A stretch of 39,479 bases of DNA from Robiginitomaculum sp. (GCA_021776515.1 JAJFFS010000021.1:1-39479), one strand, 5' to 3'. Positions 17,077 through 27,243 are shown, counted from the first letter of the stretch. Notes: generated from the sequence alone by a model not told the origin. Translations and numbers: made by a program.

Positions 17077-18225
17077 ATGATACCGGTGCTGACTATGGGG
17101 GTTGAAGAAGAATATTTGCTTGTTGACCCCGTTACCGGTGATCTGGCCACAGACCCGCCTAAAGAATTGTTTGAGGATTGCCAGAGCGAACTGGGTGAAA
17201 GCGTCACCCCTGAATTTTTAAAATGCCAGATCGAGATCGCCACACCGGTTTGTGAAACCATTGCCGAGGCCCGGCGGCACCTTGTGGCCATGCGGTCCTG
17301 TATCAAGCGTGCTGCCCGTAAATATGGCCTTGATCTGATGGCGGCCTCCACCCATCCTTTTGCTGACTGGTTCGGGCAACATCACACCGATGCTCCGCGC
17401 TATGACAAGCTGGATGCCGACATGCAAGGTGCCATACGGCGTATGTTGATCTGCGGCATGCATGTTCATGCTGGTATTGAAGACCCGGATATGCGTATCG
17501 ATCTGATGAACCAGATGCGTTATTTTCTGCCACATTTACTGGCCCTTTCGACCTCTTCGCCGTTTTGGGGTGGACACAAAATGGGCATGATGTCTTATCG
17601 TACAACGGTTTGGGACGGTATGCCCCGCAATGGTATCCCCGACAGATTTGAGAGCTGGGGCGAATATGAACGTCTGTGCAATCGCCTGATCATGGCGGGT
17701 GTGATTGAGGATTCCTCCAAAATCTGGTGGGATTTACGCCCTTCTGCACGCTTTCCAACGCTGGAAATGCGCATTACCGATGTCTGCCCGCGCCTGGAAG
17801 ACGCACTTTGCATTGCTGCCATATATGTGTGCCTTTTGCGGATGCTGGCCCGTCTAAGGCGCTCCAATATGAAATGGCGCGTTTATCCCCGCTTGTTGGT
17901 TCAGGAGAACCGCTGGCTGGCTTCGCGTTTCGGGGTTAATGGACGTCTGGTGGATCTGGGCAAGGGGGCGCAGACCCCGTTTGCAACGTTGCTGGAAGAA
18001 ATTCTGGAGCTGATCGAGGAAGATGCTGTGGCGCTTGATTGCCTTGAAGAAGTGCATCATGCCCGCAAAATCATAGAACGCGGTTCCTCCTCTGCACAGC
18101 AACTTGCTGTCTATGAAGAAGCGTTGCAAAAGGGTGCCGATACGAAAGAAGCCCTCAAACTTGTGGTCGACCATTTGATTGCAGAAACCGCCGCCGACCT
18201 TCCCGATGCAGGCCATACGCCCTGA
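17077..18225 (+). CDS. Carboxylate-amine ligase (glutamate-cysteine ligase family 2, YbdK-type)
   Basis: The 382-residue protein begins MIPVLTMGVEEEYLLVDP, the family-2 glutamate-cysteine ligase signature with metal-binding EEE. CQIEIATPVCETIAEAR, HVHAGIEDPDMRI and WWDLRPSARFPTLEMRITD follow. These are ATP-grasp-like gamma-glutamyl ligases of the GCS2 group. YbdK shows weak glutamate-cysteine ligase activity, and the true substrate is often unknown. GGGGAG lies 6 nt before the ATG. Its pairing with the FGase-like gene suggests a shared amino-acid-amide pathway (inference). Confidence 0.93.
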   Translation: MIPVLTMGVEEEYLLVDPVTGDLATDPPKELFEDCQSELGESVTPEFLKCQIEIATPVCETIAEARRHLVAMRSCIKRAARKYGLDLMAASTHPFADWFGQHHTDAPRYDKLDADMQGAIRRMLICGMHVHAGIEDPDMRIDLMNQMRYFLPHLLALSTSSPFWGGHKMGMMSYRTTVWDGMPRNGIPDRFESWGEYERLCNRLIMAGVIEDSSKIWWDLRPSARFPTLEMRITDVCPRLEDALCIAAIYVCLLRMLARLRRSNMKWRVYPRLLVQENRWLASRFGVNGRLVDLGKGAQTPFATLLEEILELIEEDAVALDCLEEVHHARKIIERGSSSAQQLAVYEEALQKGADTKEALKLVVDHLIAETAADLPDAGHTP

Positions 18226-18313
18226 ACGTGGGATCTACATGTATACCGTGACTGGTCAATATATGTTCGTACGGTAATATAACGCCCATGGTCCCCTGCT
18301 AAAGGTTTTGGTA

Positions 18314-20164
18314 ATGGCAAAAACGCAGCCTGTTCTTGATGTACATGATCTGCATGTGCGCTTTGCTACCCCCGATGGTGAGGTTCATGCTGTCAAGGGT
18401 GTGAGCCTTAATATTGCCCCCGGCCAATGCGTTGGTGTTGTTGGCGAATCCGGTTCCGGCAAAAGCCAAACCTTCCTTGCTGCCATGGGGCTGCTGGCTC
18501 AAAACGGCAAAGTAACGGGCTCTATCAAGTTTAGCGGGCAAGAGGTGCTCAATGCCCCACCAAAAGCACTGAACAGCGTGCGTGGTGCCCGTATGAGCAT
18601 GATTTTTCAAGACCCGCTCACCTCGTTAACACCACATATGCGCGTTGGGGCGCAAATGGCAGAAGTTCTGGCCATTCATGAGAAGTTGCGCGGCGAGTTG
18701 GCACGCAAACGCTGTCTTGACTGGCTGAACCGGGTACGCATTCCCGAAGCCGCCCGGCGCCTAAACCAGTACCCGCACGAGCTATCAGGGGGTATGCGCC
18801 AACGGGTAATGATCGCCATGGCCATGTTGTGCGAACCAGAGCTGCTTATCGCGGATGAACCCACAACGGCGCTTGATGTAACGGTGCAGGCACAAGTTCT
18901 TGATCTTATGAACGACCTTAAAGATGACCTTGGTGCGGCCATTGCCATCATCACCCATGATATGGGTGTAGTGGCGCGAATGTGCGATCATATTTACGTC
19001 ATGGAAAAGGGCGTTTATGTTGAAAATGGCTCTGCCGAGGACATCTTCTACAAACCCAAAAGCGATTATACCAAACTGCTTCTTGACGCCATGCCGCGCC
19101 TTGACCGGCCTGATCGCCCCGGGCGTATTGCCTTGCCGCCTTTCAAGCCAGCAACCAATGTTAAGCCGCTTCTGAAAGCCGATGACATCAAGGTGCATTT
19201 CCCGGTGCGGATGGGCGGTGGTGTTTTTCCCAAAATCAAACCTTTGCGTGCTGTTGATGGTGTCAGTTTTGATCTTCACGCGGGCGAAACTTTGGGCGTT
19301 GTCGGCGAATCCGGTTGTGGAAAATCCACGCTGGCCCGGGCCGTCCTGCGGCTTGTGCCGGTCAAAGACGGTGTGGTCTGCTGGATGGGCTCCAACCTTT
19401 TGGAGGCCGACAAAAAAGCCTTGCGCAAGGAACGCCGCGATCTACAAATTGTCTTTCAGGACCCGCTGGCCTCACTGGACCCGCGCATGACTATCGGCCA
19501 ATCCATTGCCGAGCCTTTACAAACCTTCCGCGCCGATTTGGATCATGCGGCCCGCATGGCCGAGGTCCGTGCTGCGATGGCGCGGGTGGATCTGGATGTT
19601 TCCATGGTTAACCGCTACCCGCATGAGTTATCCGGTGGTCAGAACCAGCGGGTTGGTATCGCCCGGGCGATGATCCTGAAGCCGAAACTGGTCATTTGCG
19701 ACGAGGCTGTTTCGGCCCTTGATGTTTCCGTACAGGCGCAAATCATCGATCTTCTGATTAACCTGCAAACCTCCGCCGGTCTGGCCATGATCTTTATCAG
19801 CCATGACCTGGCCGTGGTGCGTGAAATATCCCACCGGGTGATGGTGCTTTATATGGGCCGTGTGGTTGAGATGGCAGGGCGCACGGAAATTTATGAAAAT
19901 GCCCGCCATCCTTATACCAAAGCCCTGATTAGCGCCGTGCCTATCCCCGATCCCAAGGCGGAGCGTAGCCGCACGCGGGTCAAGCTGGACGGCGACTTAC
20001 CTTCCCCGTTGGATAGCCGGGCGTCCTTGCACTTTTTAAACTCCAAAGCCATTGCCGACCCGGATGCAGAACAATACCGCCCCCAACTCATTGAAGTAAC
20101 ACCTGATCATTTTGTTGCCGAACATGACCCTTGTGAAACGTCACAAGGTTTGCTGGTGTCATAA
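18314..20164 (+). CDS. Fused dipeptide/oligopeptide-type ABC ATPase (DppD-DppF/YejF-like)
   Basis: The protein of about 616 residues carries two complete ATPase domains. The first has Walker A GESGSGKS (about 44-51), signature LSGGMRQRV and Walker [13 protein letters not shown]. The second has [24 protein letters not shown] and [11 protein letters not shown]. Each ends with the oligopeptide-transporter C-terminal extension ([12 protein letters not shown] type). This is the architecture of YejF and related peptide/nickel importers. No permease or substrate-binding gene lies in the window, so its partners are elsewhere or it is an orphan. The start is the ATG at 18314 with AAAGG 8 nt upstream. 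Confidence 0.94.
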   Translation: MAKTQPVLDVHDLHVRFATPDGEVHAVKGVSLNIAPGQCVGVVGESGSGKSQTFLAAMGLLAQNGKVTGSIKFSGQEVLNAPPKALNSVRGARMSMIFQDPLTSLTPHMRVGAQMAEVLAIHEKLRGELARKRCLDWLNRVRIPEAARRLNQYPHELSGGMRQRVMIAMAMLCEPELLIADEPTTALDVTVQAQVLDLMNDLKDDLGAAIAIITHDMGVVARMCDHIYVMEKGVYVENGSAEDIFYKPKSDYTKLLLDAMPRLDRPDRPGRIALPPFKPATNVKPLLKADDIKVHFPVRMGGGVFPKIKPLRAVDGVSFDLHAGETLGVVGESGCGKSTLARAVLRLVPVKDGVVCWMGSNLLEADKKALRKERRDLQIVFQDPLASLDPRMTIGQSIAEPLQTFRADLDHAARMAEVRAAMARVDLDVSMVNRYPHELSGGQNQRVGIARAMILKPKLVICDEAVSALDVSVQAQIIDLLINLQTSAGLAMIFISHDLAVVREISHRVMVLYMGRVVEMAGRTEIYENARHPYTKALISAVPIPDPKAERSRTRVKLDGDLPSPLDSRASLHFLNSKAIADPDAEQYRPQLIEVTPDHFVAEHDPCETSQGLLVS

Positions 20165-20534
20165 GCGATAAATTCCACGATTATACCGCGTCTCTGCCAG
20201 GCGGGGGGTATTGCACTTTATACCCGGTTCATGAGGGGCATTAAGGGGCATTTTACGTGCCATATTCATGACGTATGGGTTTCATGAAGGACGGTTAAGG
20301 GGCACTCCTGTGACCTTCAAATGACCCTAAAGGGCAAAGCGGGGATAAGGTGTGATTTGTCCCCCTCAAACCGTCATTGCGGCGGAGGCCGCAACCCACC
20401 TTGAGGCATCAAAATGGGTCCCGGCCTACGCCGGGATGACGGCGGAGGTTACCTACCTTATCCAACCTTGACGGTAATCAGCGATAATGCCCGTTCTTTG
20501 ACATTGTGAATATGGCGCGCCGGGGCTGTGTGTT
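20165..20534. other. Repeat-rich intergenic stretch upstream of the GIY-YIG gene
   Basis: Two TTAAGGGGCA motifs (20241-20250, 20295-20304) occur here. A GGGGA...TCCCC hairpin (20341-20364) and the first 70-bp two-hairpin repeat (20372-20441) follow. A TTCTTTGACATTGTGAA segment (20494-20510) resembles rRNA leader boxA regions and contains TTGACA, but no well-spaced -10 box follows. No convincing coding frame is seen before 20535. Confidence 0.7.
20372..20441. repeat. Two-hairpin interspersed repeat, copy 1
   Basis: The 70-bp unit runs CGTCAT, stem 1 TTGCGGC/GCCGCAA with GGAG loop, a 28-nt spacer containing TGAGGCATCAAAATGG, stem 2 CCCGGC/GCCGGG with loop CTAC, and ends ATGACG. It differs from copy 2 (20909-20978) at only two positions. 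It lies upstream of the GIY-YIG gene. Confidence 0.85.
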
Positions 20535-20840
20535 ATGATAACCGCCATGCAAAAGAACCCTTGCGTTTATATTGTGGCGAGCCAACCCAACGGCACGCTC
20601 TATATCGGTGTGACCAGTGATTTACCAAAGCGGATCTGGCAACACAGAGAAGGCGTGGCCGACGGCTTTACTAAAAAGCATGGCATCAAAACACTGGTGT
20701 ATTATGAGCAACACGAAACCATGGAAGCTGCCATTACCCGCGAAAAGCAAATGAAAGACTGGAAACGGGACTGGAAAATAAATGGCATCATCAAAGACAA
20801 CCCCAACTGGGAAGATTTGTATGATGAGATTTGTAGTTAG
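20535..20840 (+). CDS. GIY-YIG nuclease family protein (URI-like, 101 aa)
   Basis: The short protein has the GIY-YIG core: VYIVASQPNGTLYIGVTSDL, with YIV and YIG elements, then KRIWQHREG with the catalytic Arg, LVYYEQHETMEAAITREKQM with the catalytic Glu, and KDWKRDWKINGI. The length is that of stand-alone URI-type single-domain proteins, whose roles are mostly unknown. The start may be the ATG at 20535 or the ATG at 20547 (MQKNPC). The gene sits inside a repeat-rich gap: one 70-bp repeat lies upstream and two further copies, one partial, lie downstream. It shares no operon. Confidence 0.9.
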   Translation: MITAMQKNPCVYIVASQPNGTLYIGVTSDLPKRIWQHREGVADGFTKKHGIKTLVYYEQHETMEAAITREKQMKDWKRDWKINGIIKDNPNWEDLYDEICS

Positions 20841-20850
20841 TTTCCTAAGC

Positions 20851-20876
20851 CGTCATTGCGGCGGAGGCCTTCGCAA
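20851..20876. repeat. Partial two-hairpin repeat (stem 1 only)
   Basis: CGTCATTGCGGCGGAGGCCT matches the first 20 bases of the 70-bp unit almost exactly and is followed by TCGCAATAAA, where the match is lost. It lies 10 bp after the GIY-YIG stop. Confidence 0.75.
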
Positions 20877-20908
20877 TAAAATCTTTAGTCCCCAAACGCA
20901 CCCTCAGT

Positions 20909-20978
20909 CGTCATTGCGGCGGAGGCCGCAATCCACCTTGAGGCATCAAAATGGATCCCGGCCTACGCCGGGATGACG
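20909..20978. repeat. Two-hairpin interspersed repeat, copy 2
   Basis: This is near-identical to copy 1, with two differences in 70 bp. Stem 1 is TTGCGGC/GCCGCAA and stem 2 CCCGGC/GCCGGG. It is followed by a partial duplicate tail, CGAAAGTGAGGGCCGGGATGACG (20987-21009). That tail also occurs in modified form near 37190-37213. Confidence 0.85.
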
Positions 20979-21053
20979 CAATTATTCGAAAGTGAGGGCC
21001 GGGATGACGGTGGAGTATCACCTTTGATAAAGCGAGGGGTGCAAAAACAGCCC

Positions 21054-22991
21054 CTACCTGTTCATCCGGTTGGCAATCAAATCATCGACCACCGCCGGTT
21101 CGGCCAGTGTTGAGGTGTCGCCAAGATTATCAAAATCGTTTTCGGCAATTTTGCGTAAAATCCGCCGCATGATTTTGCCCGAACGGGTTTTGGGCAACCC
21201 GGGGGCAAATTGCAGTAAATCCGGCGTGGCAATGGGGCCAATTTCGTGGCGCACATGAGCGCGCAGCTCGGCCCGCAATTCATCACTGGACGCGGTACCG
21301 GCCATCAGCGAAACATAGACGTAAATACCCTGTCCCTTAATATTGTGGGGATAGCCAACCACCGCAGCTTCGGAAACCGCCGGGTGCGAGACCAGCGCAC
21401 TTTCCACTTCGGCAGTGCCCATACGGTGGCCCGAAACATTCAGCACATCATCCACCCGGCCAGTGATCCAGTAATAGCCATCTTCATCCCGGCGACAGCC
21501 ATCGCCGGTAAAATAAAGCCCCGGATAGGTAATAAAATATGTATCGACAAAGCGCTGATGATCACCATAGAGGGAGCGCATCTGCCCCGGCCAGGAACCG
21601 GTAATGCACAAGTTTCCCCGGGCTGCGCCGTGTAATTCCTTGCCTTCTGCATCTACCAGCAAAGGCTTAACACCGAAAAAGGGCTGTGTGGCTGAGCCGG
21701 GCTTTAGCGCCGTTGCGCCCGGCAACGGGGTGATCATGATACCGCCGGTTTCCGTCTGCCACCAGGTATCAACGATGGGGCAACGCTCATCGCCCACCAC
21801 ATGATGGTACCAGTCCCAGGCTTCGGGGTTGATCGGCTCGCCCACTGTGCCGAGAAGTCGTAATGAGCTGCGGTCTGTTTTTGTGACAAACTCGTCGCCC
21901 GCCCCCATTAGCGCGCGAATGGCCGTGGGCGCGGTATAGATAATATTGACCTTGTGCTTGTCGCACACCTGCCAGAAGCGCGAGGCGTCGGGATAGTTTG
22001 GCACCCCTTCAAACATCAAGGTTGTTGCCCCGTTGGCCAGCGGCCCATAGATAATATAGCTGTGCCCGGTGACCCAGCCGACATCGGCGGTGCACCAGTA
22101 AATATCACCATCATGATAATCAAACACGTATTGGTGGGTCATGGCGGCATAAACCAGATACCCGCCGCTCGTGTGCAAAACGCCCTTTGGCTTACCGGTG
22201 GAGCCGGAGGTGTAGAGGATGAAAAGCGGGTCTTCGGCGTTCATTGGTTCCGCCGGGCAATCGGCAGAGACCGCCTTGGCGGCGTCTTCATAGACCACAT
22301 CGCGGCCATCTTTCATGGCCACATCCGCGCCCGTACGGGTAATCATAATCACGCTTTCAACGTCCGGGCATTGTTCCAGTGCCTTGTCCACATTGGCCTT
22401 TAGCGGAATGGTTTTGCCGCCGCGCACGCCTTCGTCGGCGGTGATAATGCAGGTGGACGTGCAATCCAGTATGCGCCCGGCCAGCGCCCCGGGAGAAAAC
22501 CCGCCAAACACCACCGAATGCACCGCGCCAATGCGCGCGCACGCCAGCATGGCATAGGCCGCTTCGACCACCATGGGCATATACAGCGTCACCCGGTCGC
22601 CCTTGCCAACGCCACGGCTTTTTAAGACATTGGCAAAGCGGCAAACCTCCTGGTGCAGTTCATTATAGGTGATGTGTTTTGAAACTTCCGGGTCGTCACC
22701 TTCCCAGATAATAGCTATCTGGTCACCGCGCTTTTCCAAATGGCGGTCTATGCAATTATAGGCCACATTCAGCGCGCCATCGGCGTACCAGCGTACGTGC
22801 AGATTATTCACATCAAAGCTGCAATCTGAAACTTTAGTGTAGGGCGTAAACCAGTCCAGACGTTTGCCCTCATCGCCCCAGAATTTGTCCGGGTCGGCCA
22901 TAGATGCCGCGTACATACGCTCATATTCGGCATTATCAGCAAAGGCGCGTGTGGCCCAGTTGGCGGGTACGGGATAGGTTTTGGTGTCCAT
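21054..22991 (-). CDS. acs: Acetyl-CoA synthetase (AMP-forming)
   Basis: The 645-residue enzyme activates acetate to acetyl-AMP and then acetyl-CoA in the cytoplasm. Motifs are the P-loop [50 protein letters not shown] and the C-terminal [17 protein letters not shown], whose lysine is the usual regulatory acetylation site. The length is typical of Acs. The ATG at 22991 is chosen because GAGG lies 6 nt upstream; earlier in-frame starts lack a site. The gene is divergent from the kelch lipoprotein and has no clear terminator. Confidence 0.97.
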   Translation of the reverse strand: MDTKTYPVPANWATRAFADNAEYERMYAASMADPDKFWGDEGKRLDWFTPYTKVSDCSFDVNNLHVRWYADGALNVAYNCIDRHLEKRGDQIAIIWEGDDPEVSKHITYNELHQEVCRFANVLKSRGVGKGDRVTLYMPMVVEAAYAMLACARIGAVHSVVFGGFSPGALAGRILDCTSTCIITADEGVRGGKTIPLKANVDKALEQCPDVESVIMITRTGADVAMKDGRDVVYEDAAKAVSADCPAEPMNAEDPLFILYTSGSTGKPKGVLHTSGGYLVYAAMTHQYVFDYHDGDIYWCTADVGWVTGHSYIIYGPLANGATTLMFEGVPNYPDASRFWQVCDKHKVNIIYTAPTAIRALMGAGDEFVTKTDRSSLRLLGTVGEPINPEAWDWYHHVVGDERCPIVDTWWQTETGGIMITPLPGATALKPGSATQPFFGVKPLLVDAEGKELHGAARGNLCITGSWPGQMRSLYGDHQRFVDTYFITYPGLYFTGDGCRRDEDGYYWITGRVDDVLNVSGHRMGTAEVESALVSHPAVSEAAVVGYPHNIKGQGIYVYVSLMAGTASSDELRAELRAHVRHEIGPIATPDLLQFAPGLPKTRSGKIMRRILRKIAENDFDNLGDTSTLAEPAVVDDLIANRMNR

Positions 22992-23066
22992 GTCATGCCT
23001 CATAAATTTTCTTTGCCCAAGTGTTCCAGTCATGAGAGACTTAGGCAAGGCTGGGGAGTGTATGCC

Positions 23067-24134
23067 ATGATAAAAATTTCTATTGCCGGTCTCATGTTTT
23101 TGCTGATCGGCCTTGTGGGTGGGTGCTCATATAATAACCCCGACAATGCGCCAGCCAATGGCATGATTGCCTATTTGCCCAAACCTGTGACCAATAACGC
23201 GGTCGCACTGGTTGGGGATACGGCGTATTCCTTTGCTGGCTTGCATGCGGGCAAAACCTGGCAGGATACCAGTGCGGATGCCTATGCCTGTGATCTTGGT
23301 GCCGGGACATGCCGCACCATCGCGCCTTTGCCCGATGGGATAGGCCGGCTGGCCGCAACTGCTGTAACCGTGCAAGGCAAAGTATATATTTTTGGCGGTT
23401 ATACCGTAGCCGAGGACGGGGCGGAAAAATCCACGCCAGAGGTTTGGGTGTTTAACCCCCAAGGTGAGACTTACACCCGCGCCGCCGATATGCCGGTGCC
23501 GGTGGATGATGCGGCATCGCTGGTTTTTGGTGATCGTTATGTGCTGCTTGTTTCGGGCTGGTATGACACCGATAACGTCGCCAATGTGCAGGTGCTGGAC
23601 ACAGTTGAAAATACGTGGGCCAGAGCAACCGATTATCCCGGCGCACCGGTTTTTGGCCATGCTGGCGCGATCGCTGGCGATCAATTGCTCATTTGCGGCG
23701 GGGTAAAAGTGGTGCCCCCAATCGCGCCTGCAAAACGCCGCAGCTTTGTTCTTTCTGATACCTGTTGGCAGGGCGAAATTAGTAATAATGCACAATCAAT
23801 TCGTTGGGCTAAATTGCAAGAGAAACCGATTGGCGCCGCCTATCGCCGTGCTGCAATGGTTCTGCCCAATGGCGATATGGCATTTTATGGCGGAGCGATG
23901 AACCCCTATAATTATAATGGCATAGGCTATGATGGCGTACCCAGCACGCCCCTGGCACGCATTGATATTGCCTCAGGCAACCCCATAAGCTGGCGCACAA
24001 TGCCCGCGCCCGCTGGGATGGATTATCGCGGGGCGCTTTATTGGCGAGGCGCGCTGGTTACGCTTGGCGGTATGGATGAGGAGCAGCAGGTTCTGGACCG
24101 CGTACAGGCAATTAGCCTTGATGCGCGGCAATAA
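23067..24134 (+). CDS. Kelch-repeat lipoprotein
   Basis: The 355-residue protein has a lipoprotein signal, with the hydrophobic run [15 protein letters not shown] and lipidation at Cys20. It continues with kelch-like blades: [81 protein letters not shown] and [15 protein letters not shown]. This predicts an outer- or inner-membrane-anchored beta-propeller. The ligand is unknown; it may resemble sialic-acid epimerase-type kelch proteins only in fold. GGGGAG lies 9 nt before the ATG. The last 23 nt overlap the convergent decarboxylase gene. Confidence 0.85.
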   Translation: MIKISIAGLMFLLIGLVGGCSYNNPDNAPANGMIAYLPKPVTNNAVALVGDTAYSFAGLHAGKTWQDTSADAYACDLGAGTCRTIAPLPDGIGRLAATAVTVQGKVYIFGGYTVAEDGAEKSTPEVWVFNPQGETYTRAADMPVPVDDAASLVFGDRYVLLVSGWYDTDNVANVQVLDTVENTWARATDYPGAPVFGHAGAIAGDQLLICGGVKVVPPIAPAKRRSFVLSDTCWQGEISNNAQSIRWAKLQEKPIGAAYRRAAMVLPNGDMAFYGGAMNPYNYNGIGYDGVPSTPLARIDIASGNPISWRTMPAPAGMDYRGALYWRGALVTLGGMDEEQQVLDRVQAISLDARQ

Positions 24135-25548
24135 GGGTTTTTCCTGTCGCCAGCACAGCGTCAAAAAACTGCTCTATATCTGTTTTGCTGGCCATATCAT
24201 TGGCAATCAGCAATCTGATGCTGGTTTGATCATTTAATCGCCCAAGCCCGACAATGGCGGTGCCGTCTTCATAAAGGGTTTGGCGAATTTGCTGGTTCAG
24301 CATATCGGGGCAAATTCCCTTTGGTGAGCGCATGCGAAAATTAATGTTGAAACTTTCCCGTGGAACAATCAGTTCCAGCTCCGGGGTTTTCCTGACAAGG
24401 TTTTCGGCAAATTCAGCCTTTTGCAAAAACCGTTCAATACGTTCAACAAAACCGTCACGGCCATAATATTTCCACGCCAGAAAAATTTTCAATACGTCAA
24501 CATGGCGCCCACATTGCAGGGATAATGCCCCCAGATCCGCCGGGCGTTCCTGATCGGTCCCGCGAAAAATATAGTCATCATTACCGCTGGCAATCGTTGA
24601 CTGGAAAACCTCAACCCCTTTGCCTCTACGACCATTGATCAGTAAAAAATTACACACCATCGGAATGCCGTGCATTTTATGAAAATCAAAGGTGAAGGAA
24701 TCTGCTCGTTCAAGGCCCGGCAAAAATTCATGGCAGCGTTGTGGGGACAGAAACACCGAGCCACCCCAGGCCCCATCCACATGGACCCAGAAGTCAGTTT
24801 CGCACGTATCCCTGAGCTGGCAAATTTCATCAACCGGGTCATAAGCACCACGAACCGTGGTTGCCGCTGTCGCCCCGACAAAGAACGGGACTTTACCAGC
24901 CTTCTTTGCTGCCTTGATCTCTTTCGCCAGTACGTCAATTCTCATTTTCCCATGATCATCAACCGGAATTTTGATCACATTATCCGTGCCAATACCCAGA
25001 ACATTAGCCGCCTTGTCCATCGAGTAATGAGCCTCGGCATTGACGAAAGCGACCAATTTCGGCGCACTGGAAAGGCCGGAGGTCTTTGCGTCGCTTATGG
25101 CCAGGTTTCTTGCCGCCATCATGGCAATCATATTGCTGTTTGATGACCCGGTGGTCATTTGCCCTTCGCCATGTTTGAAATTTGCCAGCATTAAAAATTC
25201 GTCGATAAGGTATTTTTCCATTTCGGTGGAAACCGGCGCGGATTCAAACGTGCACGCAGACGTGTGCGCAATAGTGCTGACAAATTCACCAATGATGGCG
25301 GGTAAATTGGCATCCGCCCACATGCGGTTCCAAAATTGAGGGTGGCCTGTTTTGACCGAATACTTCAGATATTTTTCAACCCAGACAAATATCTCATCAT
25401 AGCTTTGCAAGCGGCTACTGTCTTGAAGGTCAAGCTTTTCCCGTAAATCTGCCGGAGAGTAATATTCCAGAACGGCACCTTTTTTTTGATCGGTGCGGTA
25501 TTTTTCCAGTAAGGATAAAAGGTGGGAAAAAACATCTGCTTCAGTCAT
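24112..25548 (-). CDS. Group II pyridoxal-phosphate amino acid decarboxylase
   Basis: The 478-residue protein belongs to the glutamate/aromatic/cysteine-sulfinate decarboxylase group. It shows His174 (NAEAHYS, stacking on PLP), Asp258 (HVDGAWGG) and the Schiff-base Lys291 (FDFHKMHGIP). TTGSSNSNMIAM replaces the more usual TSGGSxAN phosphate-binding segment. Family members turn amino acids into amines or beta-alanine-type products. The substrate cannot be chosen here. It is a single leftward gene, its 3' end overlapping the kelch gene by 23 nt. An AT-rich gap of about 200 bp separates it from the divergent glycosyltransferase. Confidence 0.9.
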   Translation of the reverse strand: MTEADVFSHLLSLLEKYRTDQKKGAVLEYYSPADLREKLDLQDSSRLQSYDEIFVWVEKYLKYSVKTGHPQFWNRMWADANLPAIIGEFVSTIAHTSACTFESAPVSTEMEKYLIDEFLMLANFKHGEGQMTTGSSNSNMIAMMAARNLAISDAKTSGLSSAPKLVAFVNAEAHYSMDKAANVLGIGTDNVIKIPVDDHGKMRIDVLAKEIKAAKKAGKVPFFVGATAATTVRGAYDPVDEICQLRDTCETDFWVHVDGAWGGSVFLSPQRCHEFLPGLERADSFTFDFHKMHGIPMVCNFLLINGRRGKGVEVFQSTIASGNDDYIFRGTDQERPADLGALSLQCGRHVDVLKIFLAWKYYGRDGFVERIERFLQKAEFAENLVRKTPELELIVPRESFNINFRMRSPKGICPDMLNQQIRQTLYEDGTAIVGLGRLNDQTSIRLLIANDMASKTDIEQFFDAVLATGKTLIAAHQG

Positions 25549-25704
25549 TTTTGGTTTCTGGCCTTAACAAGGGATCGCATGAATTGCACAGTATCAGTCG
25601 CACCTGATTTGAAAACCCATGCAAGGTAAACAAGTTTAGTTTTCAAGCATAAGTGATCTAATATTTCTATTTTATAGCAAAATACTACCCATTACTGTAA
25701 TGAT

Positions 25705-25733
25705 TCGCTTTATTTATGTGGTAATGCTATACT
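25705..25733 (+). promoter_or_regulatory. Possible extended -10 promoter for the glycosyltransferase gene
   Basis: TGCTATACT (25725-25733) is an extended -10 motif. A weak -35-like TTCGCT lies about 18 nt upstream. Transcription would start near 25740, giving a very short leader before the GTG at 25756. The surrounding 25549-25755 gap is clearly AT-rich and contains nothing else I could recognise. Confidence 0.35.
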
Positions 25734-25755
25734 CCCCCTCTCGGGGGTATGCGAA

Positions 25756-27243
25756 GTGAAGCATAAAAATAAAACTCGCATCAAGCGAGCCATGGCTCAT
25801 GACCCTGTTTATGCAGGGTCGCCATACAAGCAAGGGCTACGTACGGCTCGGGTCTATAGACTTGATCGCAAAGAGACTATTGTGGCCGCGGGGCGGTTGC
25901 GCCATGCTGATCCACTGGCATCAGCAGCAATTGGTATTACCCGTGCACAAAAGGTCACCCTGCTTGGGTTTGTTATATTACTAGGTGGTTTGGCTTGCTT
26001 TTCTCCTCGCGGGGCCGCTATTGCCGTGCACCATTTCCTTTGGTTGTTTTTTGCTACATCCATCACGTTTCGTGCCTTTATGCTGGTTGTTTCCCCCCGT
26101 CCCGTTAACGCCAGCGTCGTTCTGCCCGTGCCTGACCTGCCCGTGTATACCATTCTCATCCCGCTTTACCGGGAAACAGAGGTGCTGGGCGCGTTATGTG
26201 AAGCCATAGGGGCGCTTAATTATCCCAGGTCAAAACTGGATGTGAAGCTTTTGCTGGAGGCCGATGATAAAAAGACCATTCGTGCAGCCAGAGATCGGGG
26301 GCTTGGGCCTGAGTGGGAAATTATTATCATCCCGCCTCTTGGTCCCCGGACCAAACCAAAAGCACTAAACGCGGGCCTCGCCCGTGCGCGCGGCCAATTG
26401 GTAACTATTTACGATGCCGAAGACCGCCCACACTCTGAACAATTACTTCATGCCGCCCACGCCTTTTCAAAAGACCGCGGTGGTCATCTTGGTTGTGTTC
26501 AGGCCCCCCTTGGATATTACAATGCTAACCAGAATTGGTTGACACGCCAGTTCACACTTGAATATGCCGCACATTTTCAGGTTCTGGTTCCTGCCATGGC
26601 ACGTCTTGGCCTGCCTTTTCCCCTGGGGGGCACCAGCAATCATTTTCGTATGCGCGCCTTGCGTCATGTCGGCGCATGGGACCCTTATAATGTTACCGAA
26701 GATGCCGATCTTGGCTATCGTTTGAGTGCAAAGGGCTGGCATCTTGATGCCATCACACCACCAACGTACGAAGAAGCCGTTTCAAAGGCGGGCCCCTGGC
26801 AGCGCCAACGCTCGCGCTGGCTTAAGGGATATTTGCAAACAATGGGGGTGCATATGCGTCGTCCGGCCACGCACAATGCGCTTGCTGGCATGCTTTCCAT
26901 GACTGCAACGCTTGGCACCGCCGTTTTTGCTGCTTTGGGTCATGCCTCTTTTTTCGTATTGACCTTGGCCAGCCTGTTACTTGCCCCATGGCTGGGCAGT
27001 ATACTGTCACCTATTGATTACGGGCTTGCCCTGGCCGGATTATTGGTCGGGACTATGATGCTGGGTATTGGGGCAAAACGTGCCGGATTTGCCTTCAGCC
27101 TTTGGGATTTATCCGGGGCCGTGCTTTACTGGCCCTTGCAAAGCTGGGCCATGGCCAAAGCAATATCAGACCTCATCACCCGTCCCTTCCACTGGGAAAA
27201 GACAAACCACGGGTTCTGTTCGCCGCCTGAGGTAAACACCTAA
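25756..27243 (+). CDS. Membrane glycosyltransferase, family 2 (cellulose-synthase-like)
   Basis: The 495-residue protein has two N-terminal hydrophobic segments (VTLLGFVILLGGLACF; HHFLWLFFATSITF). A cytoplasmic GT2 domain follows: TILIPLYRETE, LLLEADDKKT, IYDAED with the nucleotide/metal Asp pair at about 220-223, TEDADLGYRLS as acceptor/base motif and QRQRSRWLKGYLQT as QxxRW. Two to three C-terminal membrane segments complete it. This is the processive or lipid-linked polysaccharide synthase layout. No PilZ domain or cyclic-di-GMP motif is seen. The start is the GTG at 25756 (GGGGG about 8 nt upstream); the ATG at 25792 is an alternative. Confidence 0.9.
   Translation: MKHKNKTRIKRAMAHDPVYAGSPYKQGLRTARVYRLDRKETIVAAGRLRHADPLASAAIGITRAQKVTLLGFVILLGGLACFSPRGAAIAVHHFLWLFFATSITFRAFMLVVSPRPVNASVVLPVPDLPVYTILIPLYRETEVLGALCEAIGALNYPRSKLDVKLLLEADDKKTIRAARDRGLGPEWEIIIIPPLGPRTKPKALNAGLARARGQLVTIYDAEDRPHSEQLLHAAHAFSKDRGGHLGCVQAPLGYYNANQNWLTRQFTLEYAAHFQVLVPAMARLGLPFPLGGTSNHFRMRALRHVGAWDPYNVTEDADLGYRLSAKGWHLDAITPPTYEEAVSKAGPWQRQRSRWLKGYLQTMGVHMRRPATHNALAGMLSMTATLGTAVFAALGHASFFVLTLASLLLAPWLGSILSPIDYGLALAGLLVGTMMLGIGAKRAGFAFSLWDLSGAVLYWPLQSWAMAKAISDLITRPFHWEKTNHGFCSPPEVNT

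Noticed and set aside
20494-20540. Promoter for the GIY-YIG gene based on TTGACA
   Set aside because: The only TATGAT-like box is about 29 nt away, too far for sigma-70 spacing.
20372-20978. CRISPR array
   Set aside because: The repeats are 70 bp, few and irregularly spaced, with a gene between them and no spacer-sized units.
21035-21055. Terminator at the acs 3' end (AGGGG/CCCCT)
   Set aside because: The 5-bp stem overlaps the stop codon and the following sequence has no strong T-run.
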